The position numbers and the translations under genes are program-made. From Ectobius pallidus (lineage: Eukaryota; Arthropoda; Insecta; Blattodea; Ectobiidae): a stretch of 64,000 nucleotides of DNA. The notes under the pieces were generated by a model, which searched no databases, had not been told where the DNA came from, and saw nothing but the letters and a program-made list of their open reading frames with translations. The stretch lies in contig CAXKWD010000008.1 of assembly GCA_964059195.1 (NCBI GenBank), positions 43,391,502-43,455,501 of the forward strand, written 5' to 3'. This document shows positions 10,770-20,065 of the stretch, piece by piece (within the stretch, counting starts at the first letter, position 1; each line of letters opens with the position of its first letter).

Positions 10770-11645
10770 ATTACTTGCTGATGCATACATTTGAATTTGT
10801 TGATATATACCAAGGACAAGGGACAATGTTCCTCCAGAATGGCTACAAACATAAGTACATCACTTGGGCTCAGAACAGGACTTCCAGCTCGCCCACTGCA
10901 GCATCAGAACCCAGCCCTCACTGCGCCTACATCCCTTCCATGCCACCGATATCAAACAAGATTGCAGACTTCTCCATAAACACATCATCAAGACTGTGCA
11001 TATGCCACTGCCGAAATTAAGACAGCTGGTGCACCTCATAAAAGACCCTCTTGGACTGCGGACCCCAGGGATCTACAAAATTCCATGCCAATGTGGAGCT
11101 GTGTACATTGGGCAAACAGGCCATACCATTGAGGCCAGGTGCAGCGAACACAAGTGCTGCATCCAACTGGGTTACCCGGATAAGTCTGCTGTGGCCCAAC
11201 ACATGTACGAAAACGAACACCATATCAACTTCCAAGGGGTGAGGATCCTCTGTAAACAATCCACCTATTGGGGCCATGTCGTGGCTAAAGCTTTGGAAAT
11301 TAAACTGAATGAAAACAACTTTAACAGAGACCATGGACTGGAACTTAGTAAGGCGTGGAACCCCAGCCATAAGCCAGCTACAAAATCGGGCCAAATCAGG
11401 ACCAATGAATTGCTCCAACCAATAGCACGCTGTTGCTTCACCACAAGTTTTCCTGTCATCTGATTGGCTACCATCCACCAACTCAATTTCAAGATAAAAA
11501 GAGCTCCACCACCTTCCCTAGCTCACTTCTCTCCCAAAAGATGGCTGCAGAGCTAGAAGCAGCCGAAAGCTTGGACATCATGAACATTTGCACCGGTTGA
11601 AATCTCTAGAGACCATCATAAATAACCCATTCCCAGAAGGCCTCA
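10770..11645 (+). pseudogene. Penelope-like retroelement 3' fragment with GIY-YIG endonuclease
   Basis: The frame 10864-11463 runs from the RT-EN linker (HIIKTVHMPLPKLRQLVHLI, DPLGLRTPGIY) into a GIY-YIG nuclease domain: PGIYKIPC, then VYIGQTG, then the conserved arginine region TIEARCSEH, then SAVAQHMYENEHHI. Penelope elements carry RT followed by this nuclease, which nicks target DNA. The RT core is missing (5' truncation), and short upstream frames 10775-11020 hold the decayed linker. The 3' noncoding part (11464-11645) includes the stem-plus-GAAA motif at 11537-11570. Confidence 0.88.
11537..11570 (+). ncRNA. Hammerhead-like stem and GAAA motif of Penelope element
   Basis: AAGAT is followed by GGCTGC, a 10-base loop, the perfect complement GCAGCC, and then GAAAGC. 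This GA..stem II..GAAA order recurs in the other Penelope copies here. Penelope elements are known to encode hammerhead ribozymes, but the CTGATGA box is not intact in this copy, so it may be inactive or only similar in shape. Confidence 0.4.
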
Positions 11646-11664
11646 AGTCTCTTATCAAAGTATT

Positions 11665-11970
11665 AAGTTAGTTATTAACTGTAAATGAAAAATCATTCAC
11701 CGGATATAGTAAAGGTAATTAAATCACGGAGGATGAAATGGGCTAGACATGTTGCATGCATGGGGTAGGAAAGACATCTCAAAAGTATTGAATGGGAGAC
11801 CCAAAGGGAAAAGACCACTTGGAAGACCTAGATGAAGGTGGGAGGACAATATTAGGATAGATTTAAGGGAAGTGGGATTTGCGAGATATGGTTGGATGGA
11901 GTTGGCACAGAATAGGGTTGAATGGCGGGCTCAGGAAAGTGCATCAATGAACCTTTGAGTTCCATAAAAT
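11665..11970 (+). pseudogene. LINE 3' end fragment
   Basis: Translated piecewise it reads RRMKWARHVA, then RPLGRPR..WEDNIRIDLREVGF, WMELAQNRVEWRA and ESASMNL, the standard C-terminal block of RTE/Jockey-like insect LINEs (RRLRWaGHVaRM... kRplGRPrxRWeDnI). Stops and frameshifts interrupt it. Only about 300 bp remain. Confidence 0.75.
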
Positions 11971-12177
11971 AGATTATATTCCTTTATGTAAAAGTTCTTC
12001 ATGGGCTAACAGCAGAGTCGAGGTTTTGAAAAACTCCGAGCTTTCAGACTCCATCTCAGAGTCAATCTTCTGGGAAACTGGTAGAGAGAGAAGGCGTAAG
12101 GGCCTGCATATATAGGCCGGAGCAGTTGGTAAGTTCCAGCCAATGGCAGCGTCAGAAAAAATTTGTTCAAAATTCGT

Positions 12178-12501
12178 CTAGGCAAGGCGGACATCATGGG
12201 GAACACAGGTTATGTAGGTCTCTTCTTTAAGATGTTGAGGGCCGGTTTCCAAGCCTCGCTGAGAGGAAGGCCTTTTGTCTCTATTGATAGTGTTGCTACT
12301 GAGACTGATTTCAATAGCCTCTTTAACCAGCCAGTCCATATACCCGTTTGTATTGTCCAGGATCTTGGTCTGGTCGTAGAGAATTCTATGATCTTGCTCA
12401 TTACTATGCTGTGCTACTGCAGCAGAGAATTTAGATTGGCCTTCAAAAGGACCGATAAAATGGAAGGACAGAAAAGAGCCGACCCAGATGCTAATCGTCA
12501 T
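12178..12501 (-). pseudogene. Penelope GIY-YIG C-terminal piece, inverted arm
   Basis: Minus-strand frames carry the nuclease tail: ..DQTKILDNTNGYMDWLVKEA, IEISLSSNTINRDKRP and the end near 12210. The GIY and YIG motifs lie outside the duplicated part and are absent. It mirrors the + strand copy at 12790-12985. Confidence 0.75.
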
Positions 12502-12985
12502 CGACTCAATAGAGTTTTCATCCCTTTCTGCGGACCTGTCTCCTATCAGATCAGGAGGGTTTTATGCAGACACAAGATCCAAATGGTGTCGCTTCCACCC
12601 CAAAAATCCAAAATCACCTTAGATCAGTGAAAGACGACCTAGGCCTGAAGTCTCCTGGGGTATACAACATCCCATGTGAGTGCAGGATGGTATATATTGG
12701 CCAGACTGGACACACCATGGCAGACAGATGCAAGGAACATCATAGGTGCACTAGACTATTCTATCCAGACAAGTCTGCAGTAGCACAGCATAGTATTGAG
12801 CAAGATCACAGATCTATGACCAGACCAAGGTCCTGGACAAGACAAAAGAGTATATGGATCGGCTGGTTAAAGCTGCTATTGAAATCAGTCTCGGTAGCAA
12901 CACTATCAATAGAGACAAAGGCCTTCCTCTCAGCAAGGCTTGGAAACCGACCCTCAACATCTTAAAGAAGAGACCTACATAAACT
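12433..12985 (+). pseudogene. Penelope GIY-YIG endonuclease, coding copy, broken
   Basis: After a linker (VSYQIRRVLCRHKIQMVSLP) comes SVKDDLGLKSPGVYNIPCEC, then MVYIGQTGHTMADRCKEHHR and DKSAVAQHSIEQDHR: a GIY-YIG domain (GVY and YIG) with the Cys/His knuckle IPCEC. A frameshift lies near 12600, where the frame changes from the linker to the nuclease, and a second near 12815. Reverse transcriptase is missing. The family is a different lineage from the copy at 10770-11645, judging by the many substitutions. Confidence 0.85.
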
Positions 12986-13125
12986 GTGTTCCCCGTGACG
13001 TCTGCCTTCTCCTTTGACTAGGCGAATTTTGAACAAATCTTTTCTGATGCTGCCATTGGCTTGAACTCACCAACTGCTCTGGCCTATATATACAGGCCCT
13101 TCCTTCTTCTCTCTATCAGTTTCCC

Positions 13126-13158
13126 AGAAGATGGACTCAGAGATGGAGTCCGAAAGCT
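13126..13158 (+). ncRNA. Hammerhead-like motif, right arm (inverted twin at 12027-12058)
   Basis: AGAAGATGGACTC, loop AGAGATG, then GAGTCC and GAAAGC: a 6-bp stem followed by GAAA, the same layout as at 11537. The twin on the minus strand at 12027-12058 has two stem mismatches. Confidence 0.4.
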
Positions 13159-13217
13159 CAGAGTTTTTCAAAACCTCGACTCGGCTGTTAGCCCGTGAAG
13201 AACTTATACATTAAATT

Positions 13218-13489
13218 CATTCAACCCCCAATGCATATGAGTAGGTTAGGTAACCACCTACTATTTTATTGTGTATGATCAATGGAGTTCTGTATTTTTC
13301 ATTTTTTACATGTCTGAGGTCAGACATTTTTTGAAAGGGGGTAGTTGTGACGGTGAACAACCCTGTAAGAGCAAAGTCCACAGTAATTGTCCGATGTAGC
13401 GCTGATGCTGAATTATTCACCCTGTTCGCTAGTTCTGTGCTAAACCCTTTTTAAAATTAATTTACTATATGAGTTGACATTTCAAGATT
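13218..13489. other. Unassigned sequence with a 67-codon minus-strand frame
   Basis: A minus-strand frame at 13217-13420 encodes a peptide with SDLRHVKNEKYRTPLIIHNK that I cannot place. Its start and codon content are not convincing as a gene. At 13453-13480 lies a 28-bp block that recurs inverted at 24091-24118, on the far side of the LINE/BEL composite. Confidence 0.35.
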
Positions 13490-13778
13490 TCTAGATTTTA
13501 TTTACTCTTTTAAATTAATACAGAAAGAGTTACATAAGTTACCCCAAAGGAGCAAAGCTCGTGTTTGGGGTTAGTTCCTTTTAAATTACATCAGTTAAAA
13601 ATAAAAATACAAATACAAAATACAAATAACATGCAATGAATACAGATACAATACAATCAATTTAAACTAAAAATACAATAAAAATATAGTGATACTAGTA
13701 CCATTCAGAAAAAGGAAAGAAGAGCATATAAATCATTACAAAGGGGAAAGTGTGAAATGTGGTTAATATTAATGTGTC

Positions 13779-13913
13779 TTATATTAATTTTTTAATTCTG
13801 GATTTGAAAATGAAATCCTTGTACATGGCTAATTCAGGGTGAAGTTTCATTATCGAGTTGTATAGCCGTGGACCAGAGTTCGAGCTGTGTAATAGCCCTG
13901 CCGATGTGAAACA
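13779..13913 (-). pseudogene. CR1/L2-like LINE ORF2, C-terminal end beyond the BEL insertion
   Basis: On the minus strand this reads CFTSAGLLHSSNSGPRLYNS, then IMKLHPELAMYKDFIFKSRI, ending KKLI and TAA (stop at 13781-13779). The 'GPRLYNS...F..r.KK.L' ending is typical of the C-terminus of CR1/L2/Jockey ORF2. It is separated from the rest of ORF2 only by the BEL element. Confidence 0.75.
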
Positions 13914-13918
13914 TTTAG

Positions 13919-14168
13919 TGTCACGGACTGTAGACAAGTGCCCTCTCTTGGGCACTCCTAGAAATAACTTTAATGTGCTACCAGCCCAGAGGTTGGTAGT
14001 GTGGATCGGCCGCCCGCCCCCCGTCGGAGACGTGAGAATTATTATTACTGTGAAGTGTAATCTGTTGTGTTGTCTAAAAGGGTTTGATTAAATTAGTGTT
14101 CAATAGCATTTAACGTGTGTTTCACTCTAGCCGACATAAACCCCTTCACGCCCCTTATTTTCCCAACA
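13919..14168 (+). repeat. BEL/Pao 5' LTR
   Basis: 250 bp, TG...CA, containing a G/C-rich CGGCCGCCCGCCCCCCGTCG core in AT-rich surroundings. It matches the 3' LTR without visible difference and should hold the promoter. Confidence 0.93.
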
Positions 14169-14172
14169 TTTT

Positions 14173-14190
14173 CTGGTGCCGAAACCCGGG
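14173..14190 (+). other. BEL/Pao primer-binding site
   Basis: TGGTGCCGAAACCCGGGA lies four bases after the LTR and is complementary to a tRNA 3' end terminating in CCA (TCCCGGGTTTCGGCACCA). I do not name the tRNA. Confidence 0.75.
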
Positions 14191-14633
14191 AGAATACGAG
14201 ATTATTGAAATATTATGTCGGCAGTGTTTGAGTAACGCCGCTTGAAGAGGAGAGAGGTTGGCTTCACCGTATCAACAAAGGGAGCCTTGTACGGAGACCA
14301 CGCGTTCCCGAAAATAACAGATGAGTACAATAATTGAAATACCACGACTCATATGTTGAACATTTATGTAGATCAATAGTATACAATTCACATTTATTTA
14401 TTTGCATGAATTTGCAAGTCATTGACGGCCATCTTGGAATCTTTAATACAACGGAAGCCATTGTGTCTTCTTCATAACTTTCTGAGCGCTAAATCAGTGC
14501 TACCAACTCACTTAAGGATCTCAGTCGGTAATACAGCTTACCGGCCAGATTACTGCTGCTTCACTCTAGCAGACACTGCACGAAACGCTTGCTCTTGCTA
14601 TATCACTCAAGACAAGGACACTACTGTAGACTG
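14191..14633 (+). other. BEL/Pao 5' untranslated leader
   Basis: About 440 bases between the primer-binding site and the first in-frame ATG. Only short frames are present. The gag-pol frame is open from 14589 but has no ATG before 14634. Confidence 0.6.
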
Positions 14634-17600
14634 ATGGCTACTACAATGTCTGAAGACGCATTGAGCAAGTTAAAAAGGAGGCGTGCACGAGAACGATCAA
14701 ACATTACACGATTTGCAAACTCCGTTAATTCAAACACGGATGCTATTTCACCTTATGATTATGAGCACTTTAAGGAACGTTTAGCAGACGCCCTGAACAA
14801 CCTGCTGAAGTTAGATGACGAGATACACGAACACCTACCAGACGAGGATTACAATGCGGATGTGCCCATATGTGAAGAATATATCGATACGGCAAAGCGG
14901 GCGATACAAAAGGCTGCTCGTGAGGTAAAACAAAATGAGACAGACGGACAGATAGCTTCACCTGTCCAAACAACGTCCTACGCTACATCACCCTCGATCA
15001 CCCCGATTACTCATTCCGTCAAACTGCTGCCAATAAAATTGGATCCCTTCGCCGGCGATGTCGAATGGTGGTCTCGTTTCTGGGAGCAATTCGAATCTTC
15101 GGTCGACAGTGATCCCACCCTTTCAGCTGTGAACAAACATGTGTTCCTACGCGGGTATTTGGAGGGGGAACCCAAACGCCTTGTTGACGGAATAGCAGTG
15201 AATGGTGACACGTATGAGCAAACAAAGCGGATTCTTCAATCCAAATACGGAGATAAAAATCGCATTATCCAGGCCCATCTGGATTTCTTAGAGGATCTCC
15301 AGCCTATCCGTAATGAGAGCGCAGAAGCACTGAACACAACATATGTAGAGTGCAATCGGCGCATCCAAGCACTTACAGCATTGGGAGAAGACGTTGACGC
15401 ATACGGTAGAATGTTGACACCCAAAATTCTACGAGCCTTCCCCGATGAACTCTGCCGTCGATGGATCACGCACTCGAAGAGGACTAACACTTCTGAAAGC
15501 AGCATTTCCAGATTGATGGCCTTTCTGAATGAAGAAGTTGAAGGAGCCTTAACTGCTCAGAAGATCCGAGGGGAAACGTCAATCCACTCCACTCCTACGC
15601 TCGCGTCGTTCCATGTTCATTCAAAGACAGGAAAGACTGCCTCAAAGGCTAAGGTTCAGCCTTTCTGTGTTTTCTGCGAGCGCCAAGGACACTGGGGACA
15701 GGATTGCAGAACTGTGAGCAAAATAGAAGAACGCATAGAGAAACTCAAGGTGACTAATCGTTGCTTTCTTTGCTTGAATCGTGGTCACTCTGCTCGAATG
15801 TGCAGCAAGAAAGGCAGGGTGTCGTGCTCAAAATGTAAAGGGAGTCATCATAGGTCAGTCTGCCAAGATTCTAATCAAACTACATTTAACACGTCCCAGA
15901 ACACTTCAGTTGGCAAGATTGATGTCATCCCTCATGCATTTACTTATCTGCAAACAGCACGGGTTCGAGTTGTTGGTCCGAACGGAATCAGCAAGCTTAC
16001 AAGATGTGTCCTCGATGCAGGTAGTCAGTCTACGTTTGTCACGAAATCCCTCATAGAAGACCTTCAGCTTAAGACGGAGAATAAATGCCTGACAGTCACC
16101 TCCTTCGAGGCATCTCCACCACAGTCCCGTTCACGAAGACTAGTCCAATTTACCCTGGGTGGAATATGGACTGATTCCAGCATACCAGTTACTGCCTTTG
16201 AGAGTAACCACTCCTTCTCCTTACACCCTTCCGTTCCCTATGACATCCATCTTCTAGGAAAAACGCGTAAGCTACAACTGGCAGACCCAAAGGATGAATC
16301 CGACAACGTACCCATTGAAATCCTCATAGGAGCTGATCATTACTGGAGTATCATCAAAGACGCTGCCCCCATTCGGATTTCACAGTCACTAGTTCTCTTA
16401 CCGTCGAGGTTGGGTTGGATATTGAGCGGAAACCGTTCGGGTGTAACGGTTAATCCAGTCACTGTAAATTTCATAGATTTGAAGCAGACAGCTTCGTTAC
16501 AAGATGATAATTTCCAGCAATTCTGGGACCTTGAAACGCTTGGAATATTGGCTGAGCAGTCACGACCATTGAGTGCCAAAGATTCATCTATTTTGAAAAA
16601 CTTCAAGGATTCTTACAAATTGGAAGAAGGACGTCGAGTAGTTTCACTTATCAGGAAAGATCAGGTGCCCCTACCTGACAATCTACTACACGCTGAGAAA
16701 CGATTCCGATCACTGGAAAAACGGCTTGACAAGGACGAAAATCTACGGAACATTTATCACGAACAGATGTTGGATTATGTACGACGTGACCAGGTGGAAG
16801 CTGAACCATTTACAGAGCAGTCTCAGGAAACCTTTTATCTACCGCACCATTTAGTCAAGAAGGAGAAACGTGGTAGTGTTAAATGGCGTGTTGTTTTTGA
16901 TGGATCGGCATGTGAAAGAAATATGCCATCTCTGAATTCTACTCTGGAGATGGGTCCCAATCTTTTTCCTGAGATCCTATCAGTACTGCTCAGATTTCGC
17001 CTACATCCAATGGCAATAGTTGGAGACGCCAGTCAAGCCTTCCTGCAACTAGTTTTGGACAGACGGGATAGAGACCTTACGCGCTTCCTGTGGTATCGCA
17101 CTGAAAAAATGGACGATGGAAGCTACGTACCTACTAAGGATGTTATCACCTATCGGTTTAAAAGGCTACCTTTTGGACTGACTTGCAGTCCCTTCTTGCT
17201 TTGTGCCACTCTGATTGAGCTCGCAACTTTGTACAAAGATGAGTATCCCCAAGCAGCCGCGCTCATTGACGAAACCATGTATATGGATGATTTCACAGGA
17301 GGGGGACAGAATGACACAGAAGTAATTAGCCTCTACTACCAGATTGTCTCTATCACTAAACGGATTCAAATGCCAATGGCAAAATGGGCTACAAATTCAC
17401 AGGAGTTGAAAACTATCTGGACAACTGAAGGGCGAGAAATCAAACAAACGGCACAAGTACTGGGAATTGATTGGGACACGGAGTCAGACAGTTTTCCCTT
17501 CAGTCACAGGGATATTACAGAGAAGATACCAAACAGCCCGGCTACTAAGAGACAACTACTACAAGCCGTTGCCACGTTTTATGACCCCTTTGGTTTCCTC

Positions 17601-19853
17601 TTCCCGACTTCCATTTTGGCAAAACTCCTATTCCAAGATACCTGGTGCCGAGGAATTGGATGGGACGAGCTAATCCCACACGACTTAGCACTCCGATGGC
17701 TTCGTTGGAAATCTACCCTTCCATTCTTATCCCACATCCGGATCCCTCGTCATGTGGACACTTTGCGTGAAGAAACTCAAATTCATGTATTTTGCGATGC
17801 TTCCGAGAGGGCTTATGGAGCTGTAATCTATGGTCGGATGACCATTGGTGAAACCAACACAACGCAAATGATTTGTAGCAAGAGCAGACTCGCCCCAGTG
17901 AAAAGGGTTACGCTTCCCAGACTGGAACTTCTTGCAGCACTTGTGGGAGCTCGACTACTCCGATACTTCTGTGAAGCAACTGGATATTCAATCCAGGATG
18001 CTGCACTTTGGAGCGACTCCATGGTGACTTTGGGATGGCTTCGAGGGGATCCAAATAACTGGAAGACGTTCGTCTGTAACAGGGTAACAGAGATTCTGAC
18101 GTACACAACTCCGAGTCAATGGAGGCACTGCCCTGGAGAAAGTAATCCAGCGGATATCCTATCTCGCGGCCTACCAGCAGATGAGCTTGTTTCACTTGAC
18201 TTATGGTGGTTTGGTCCTAAATGGCTGATACAGCCTGAGCCGCAATGGCCTAACGACACCGACTTCCTGAACCAGCCACTCCCGGAAAAGAGACAATCGA
18301 AGAAACATGTGCTAATGGTCTCTGTTCAGGAGCCTCTGTTTCAACCATCTAACTACAGTTCCTACTTCAAGATCCTACACATCACGGCTTGGGCCATGAG
18401 GTTTGTCCGCATCCTGAAAGGAAACGAAAGACCATCGGCAAATCTGACAGCAGATGAGATACAGAGTGCACGAAAGTACTGGATACGCACAGTCCAAATG
18501 CAATGTTTTCCTGAAGAAATGAAATGTTTGCAGGAGGAGACCCCATTGCCTCAAGGTTCAAAGATCGCTTGTTTCCACCCTTTCCTTGATGATGGTCTGA
18601 TCCGTTTGGGTGGTAGACTTCAGTTCTCCAGTTTGACTTCTAACAAGAAGCATCCGATCCTACTAGATGGCGCCCATCACTTCACGAAACTATTGATAAA
18701 GAGCACTCACGTGAGACTTCACCACTTGGGAACACGAATAGTTTTGCTGGAGCTGCGGGAAGAATTTTGGATTCTGAGAGCCAGACAAGCCATCAAGAAA
18801 GTGCTTTACGAATGTCTGCCTTGCAAAATAGCCAGAAACAAGCGAGGAGACGCCATCGAAGCCCCCTTACCGGCGGATCGAGTTCAACCATCACAGCCTT
18901 TCTCAGTGTCTGGAGTCGACTTTGCTGGACCTCTGTATATCAAATCAGCAAATACTACAAAGAAAGCTTACATTGTTCTTTTCACTTGTGCCATAACAAG
19001 GGCAATTCACTTGGAACTCGCTACGGACCTCTCCACGGACAGGTTCCTCATGGCCTTCCAGCGCTTCGTCGGTAGAAGAGGACTCCCACGGATTTTATAC
19101 TCCGACAACACTCAGAGCTTCAAAGCTGCCAGCAAAGAACTTCAAGGCCTTCATTCCATGTTGGCGGACTCCCGGACTCACCAATATCTCTCCCATCATA
19201 ATGTCACATGGAAGTTCATTCCCCCGAGAGCGGCTTGGTGGGGAGGGTGGTGGGAACGGATGATTGGTTCTGTGAAACGCTGTATGCGCAAAACACTTGG
19301 CAAACTTCAGATTGACGAGGAGGAGACTAATACTTTGCTTATTAGTATTGAAGCCGCCCTCAATTCCAGACCGTTAACACCAGCAGAGAACGAAGTTGTC
19401 TTGACGCCATCTCATTTTTTAACTGGAGAGAAATTAACTACAGTACCATCAGGACAAGCAGAATCAACAGCAACAAATGACCTGACTAAGCTATATCGAC
19501 AGAAAAGGAAGATTGCTGAGGACTTCTGGAAAAGGTGGACCAAGGACTATCTCCTTGAACTTAAAAGCTTCCATACACTTCGCAGTCCTCGAAGTAAACC
19601 CAGAGAGCTTCAGTGTGGAGAAATTGTTTTACTTCAGGAGGATCAAGTTCCACGTCATATGTGGAAGCTTGCTCGCATAGAAGAACTGAGGTCAGGCAGA
19701 GATGGTAAGGTACGGACGGTGTTGCTGAGGACTACCCAAGGATCGCACATCACTCGACCGATTCAGCTGATCGTCCCGCTGGAGATCGGGACGGATCAGG
19801 GTGGGGAGGATGTCACGGACTGTAGACAAGTGCCCTCTCTTGGGCACTCCTAG
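14634..19853 (+). CDS. BEL/Pao gag-pol polyprotein, 1739 aa, intact
   Basis: One unbroken frame encodes the structural and enzymatic proteins of the retrotransposon. In order (residues from ATG 14634): N-terminal gag; DUF1759-type capsid around 125-300 (FAGDVEWWSRFWEQF); zinc knuckles about 342-410 (CVFCERQGHWGQDC, CFLCLNRGHSARMC, CSKCKGSHHRSVC); aspartic protease near 460 (VLDAGSQSTF, with the Asp of the DxGS motif); reverse transcriptase with VFDGSA and YMDDF near 883; RNase H (FCDASERAYGAV, about 1050); H2C2 zinc-binding and integrase core with Asp in GVDFAGPL (about 1428), Asp in YSDNTQS (about 1490) and Glu in WWERMIG (about 1541); and a DUF5641-like tail. The ATG in MATTMSEDAL is the first in frame. 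The stop lies inside the 3' LTR. No env frame is present. It is G/C-richer than its surroundings. Confidence 0.95.
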   Translation: MATTMSEDALSKLKRRRARERSNITRFANSVNSNTDAISPYDYEHFKERLADALNNLLKLDDEIHEHLPDEDYNADVPICEEYIDTAKRAIQKAAREVKQNETDGQIASPVQTTSYATSPSITPITHSVKLLPIKLDPFAGDVEWWSRFWEQFESSVDSDPTLSAVNKHVFLRGYLEGEPKRLVDGIAVNGDTYEQTKRILQSKYGDKNRIIQAHLDFLEDLQPIRNESAEALNTTYVECNRRIQALTALGEDVDAYGRMLTPKILRAFPDELCRRWITHSKRTNTSESSISRLMAFLNEEVEGALTAQKIRGETSIHSTPTLASFHVHSKTGKTASKAKVQPFCVFCERQGHWGQDCRTVSKIEERIEKLKVTNRCFLCLNRGHSARMCSKKGRVSCSKCKGSHHRSVCQDSNQTTFNTSQNTSVGKIDVIPHAFTYLQTARVRVVGPNGISKLTRCVLDAGSQSTFVTKSLIEDLQLKTENKCLTVTSFEASPPQSRSRRLVQFTLGGIWTDSSIPVTAFESNHSFSLHPSVPYDIHLLGKTRKLQLADPKDESDNVPIEILIGADHYWSIIKDAAPIRISQSLVLLPSRLGWILSGNRSGVTVNPVTVNFIDLKQTASLQDDNFQQFWDLETLGILAEQSRPLSAKDSSILKNFKDSYKLEEGRRVVSLIRKDQVPLPDNLLHAEKRFRSLEKRLDKDENLRNIYHEQMLDYVRRDQVEAEPFTEQSQETFYLPHHLVKKEKRGSVKWRVVFDGSACERNMPSLNSTLEMGPNLFPEILSVLLRFRLHPMAIVGDASQAFLQLVLDRRDRDLTRFLWYRTEKMDDGSYVPTKDVITYRFKRLPFGLTCSPFLLCATLIELATLYKDEYPQAAALIDETMYMDDFTGGGQNDTEVISLYYQIVSITKRIQMPMAKWATNSQELKTIWTTEGREIKQTAQVLGIDWDTESDSFPFSHRDITEKIPNSPATKRQLLQAVATFYDPFGFLFPTSILAKLLFQDTWCRGIGWDELIPHDLALRWLRWKSTLPFLSHIRIPRHVDTLREETQIHVFCDASERAYGAVIYGRMTIGETNTTQMICSKSRLAPVKRVTLPRLELLAALVGARLLRYFCEATGYSIQDAALWSDSMVTLGWLRGDPNNWKTFVCNRVTEILTYTTPSQWRHCPGESNPADILSRGLPADELVSLDLWWFGPKWLIQPEPQWPNDTDFLNQPLPEKRQSKKHVLMVSVQEPLFQPSNYSSYFKILHITAWAMRFVRILKGNERPSANLTADEIQSARKYWIRTVQMQCFPEEMKCLQEETPLPQGSKIACFHPFLDDGLIRLGGRLQFSSLTSNKKHPILLDGAHHFTKLLIKSTHVRLHHLGTRIVLLELREEFWILRARQAIKKVLYECLPCKIARNKRGDAIEAPLPADRVQPSQPFSVSGVDFAGPLYIKSANTTKKAYIVLFTCAITRAIHLELATDLSTDRFLMAFQRFVGRRGLPRILYSDNTQSFKAASKELQGLHSMLADSRTHQYLSHHNVTWKFIPPRAAWWGGWWERMIGSVKRCMRKTLGKLQIDEEETNTLLISIEAALNSRPLTPAENEVVLTPSHFLTGEKLTTVPSGQAESTATNDLTKLYRQKRKIAEDFWKRWTKDYLLELKSFHTLRSPRSKPRELQCGEIVLLQEDQVPRHMWKLARIEELRSGRDGKVRTVLLRTTQGSHITRPIQLIVPLEIGTDQGGEDVTDCRQVPSLGHS

Positions 19854-20060
19854 AAATAACTTTAATGTGCTACCAGCCCAGAGGTTGGTAGTGTGGATCG
19901 GCCGCCCGCCCCCCGTCGGAGACGTGAGAATTATTATTACTGTGAAGTGTAATCTGTTGTGTTGTCTAAAAGGGTTTGATTAAATTAGTGTTCAATAGCA
20001 TTTAACGTGTGTTTCACTCTAGCCGACATAAACCCCTTCACGCCCCTTATTTTCCCAACA
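19811..20060 (+). repeat. BEL/Pao 3' LTR
   Basis: Identical by eye to the 5' LTR. Its first 43 bases also encode the last residues of gag-pol. It is followed by the TTTAG duplication. Confidence 0.93.
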
Positions 20061-20065
20061 TTTAG

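Larger units (their letters stand above)
11981..13217. mobile_element. Head-to-head inverted Penelope-like element pair
   Basis: The left arm (about 11981-12425) is the reverse complement of the right arm (about 12778-13217) over some 430 bp with scattered differences. The centre (12433-12780) exists once and is read on the + strand. Both arms contain the end of the GIY-YIG domain and the 3' untranslated region; the right copy holds the nuclease core as well. Such inverted terminal copies are a known feature of Penelope insertions. No target duplication is obvious. Confidence 0.8.
13919..20060 (+). mobile_element. BEL/Pao LTR retrotransposon, apparently intact, TSD TTTAG
   Basis: Two 250-bp LTRs (13919-14168 and 19811-20060) begin TGTCACGG and end CCCAACA and look identical base for base. 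TTTAG flanks both sides (13914-13918 and 20061-20065), the 5-bp duplication expected for this superfamily. A primer-binding site follows the left LTR and one long gag-pol frame fills the interior. Identical LTRs and an unbroken frame mean a very recent insertion and possible activity. Confidence 0.95.

Noticed and set aside
15781..16056. Overlapping frames inside the BEL/Pao gag-pol on both strands
   Set aside because: These are shadows of the 1739-codon frame in other reading frames.
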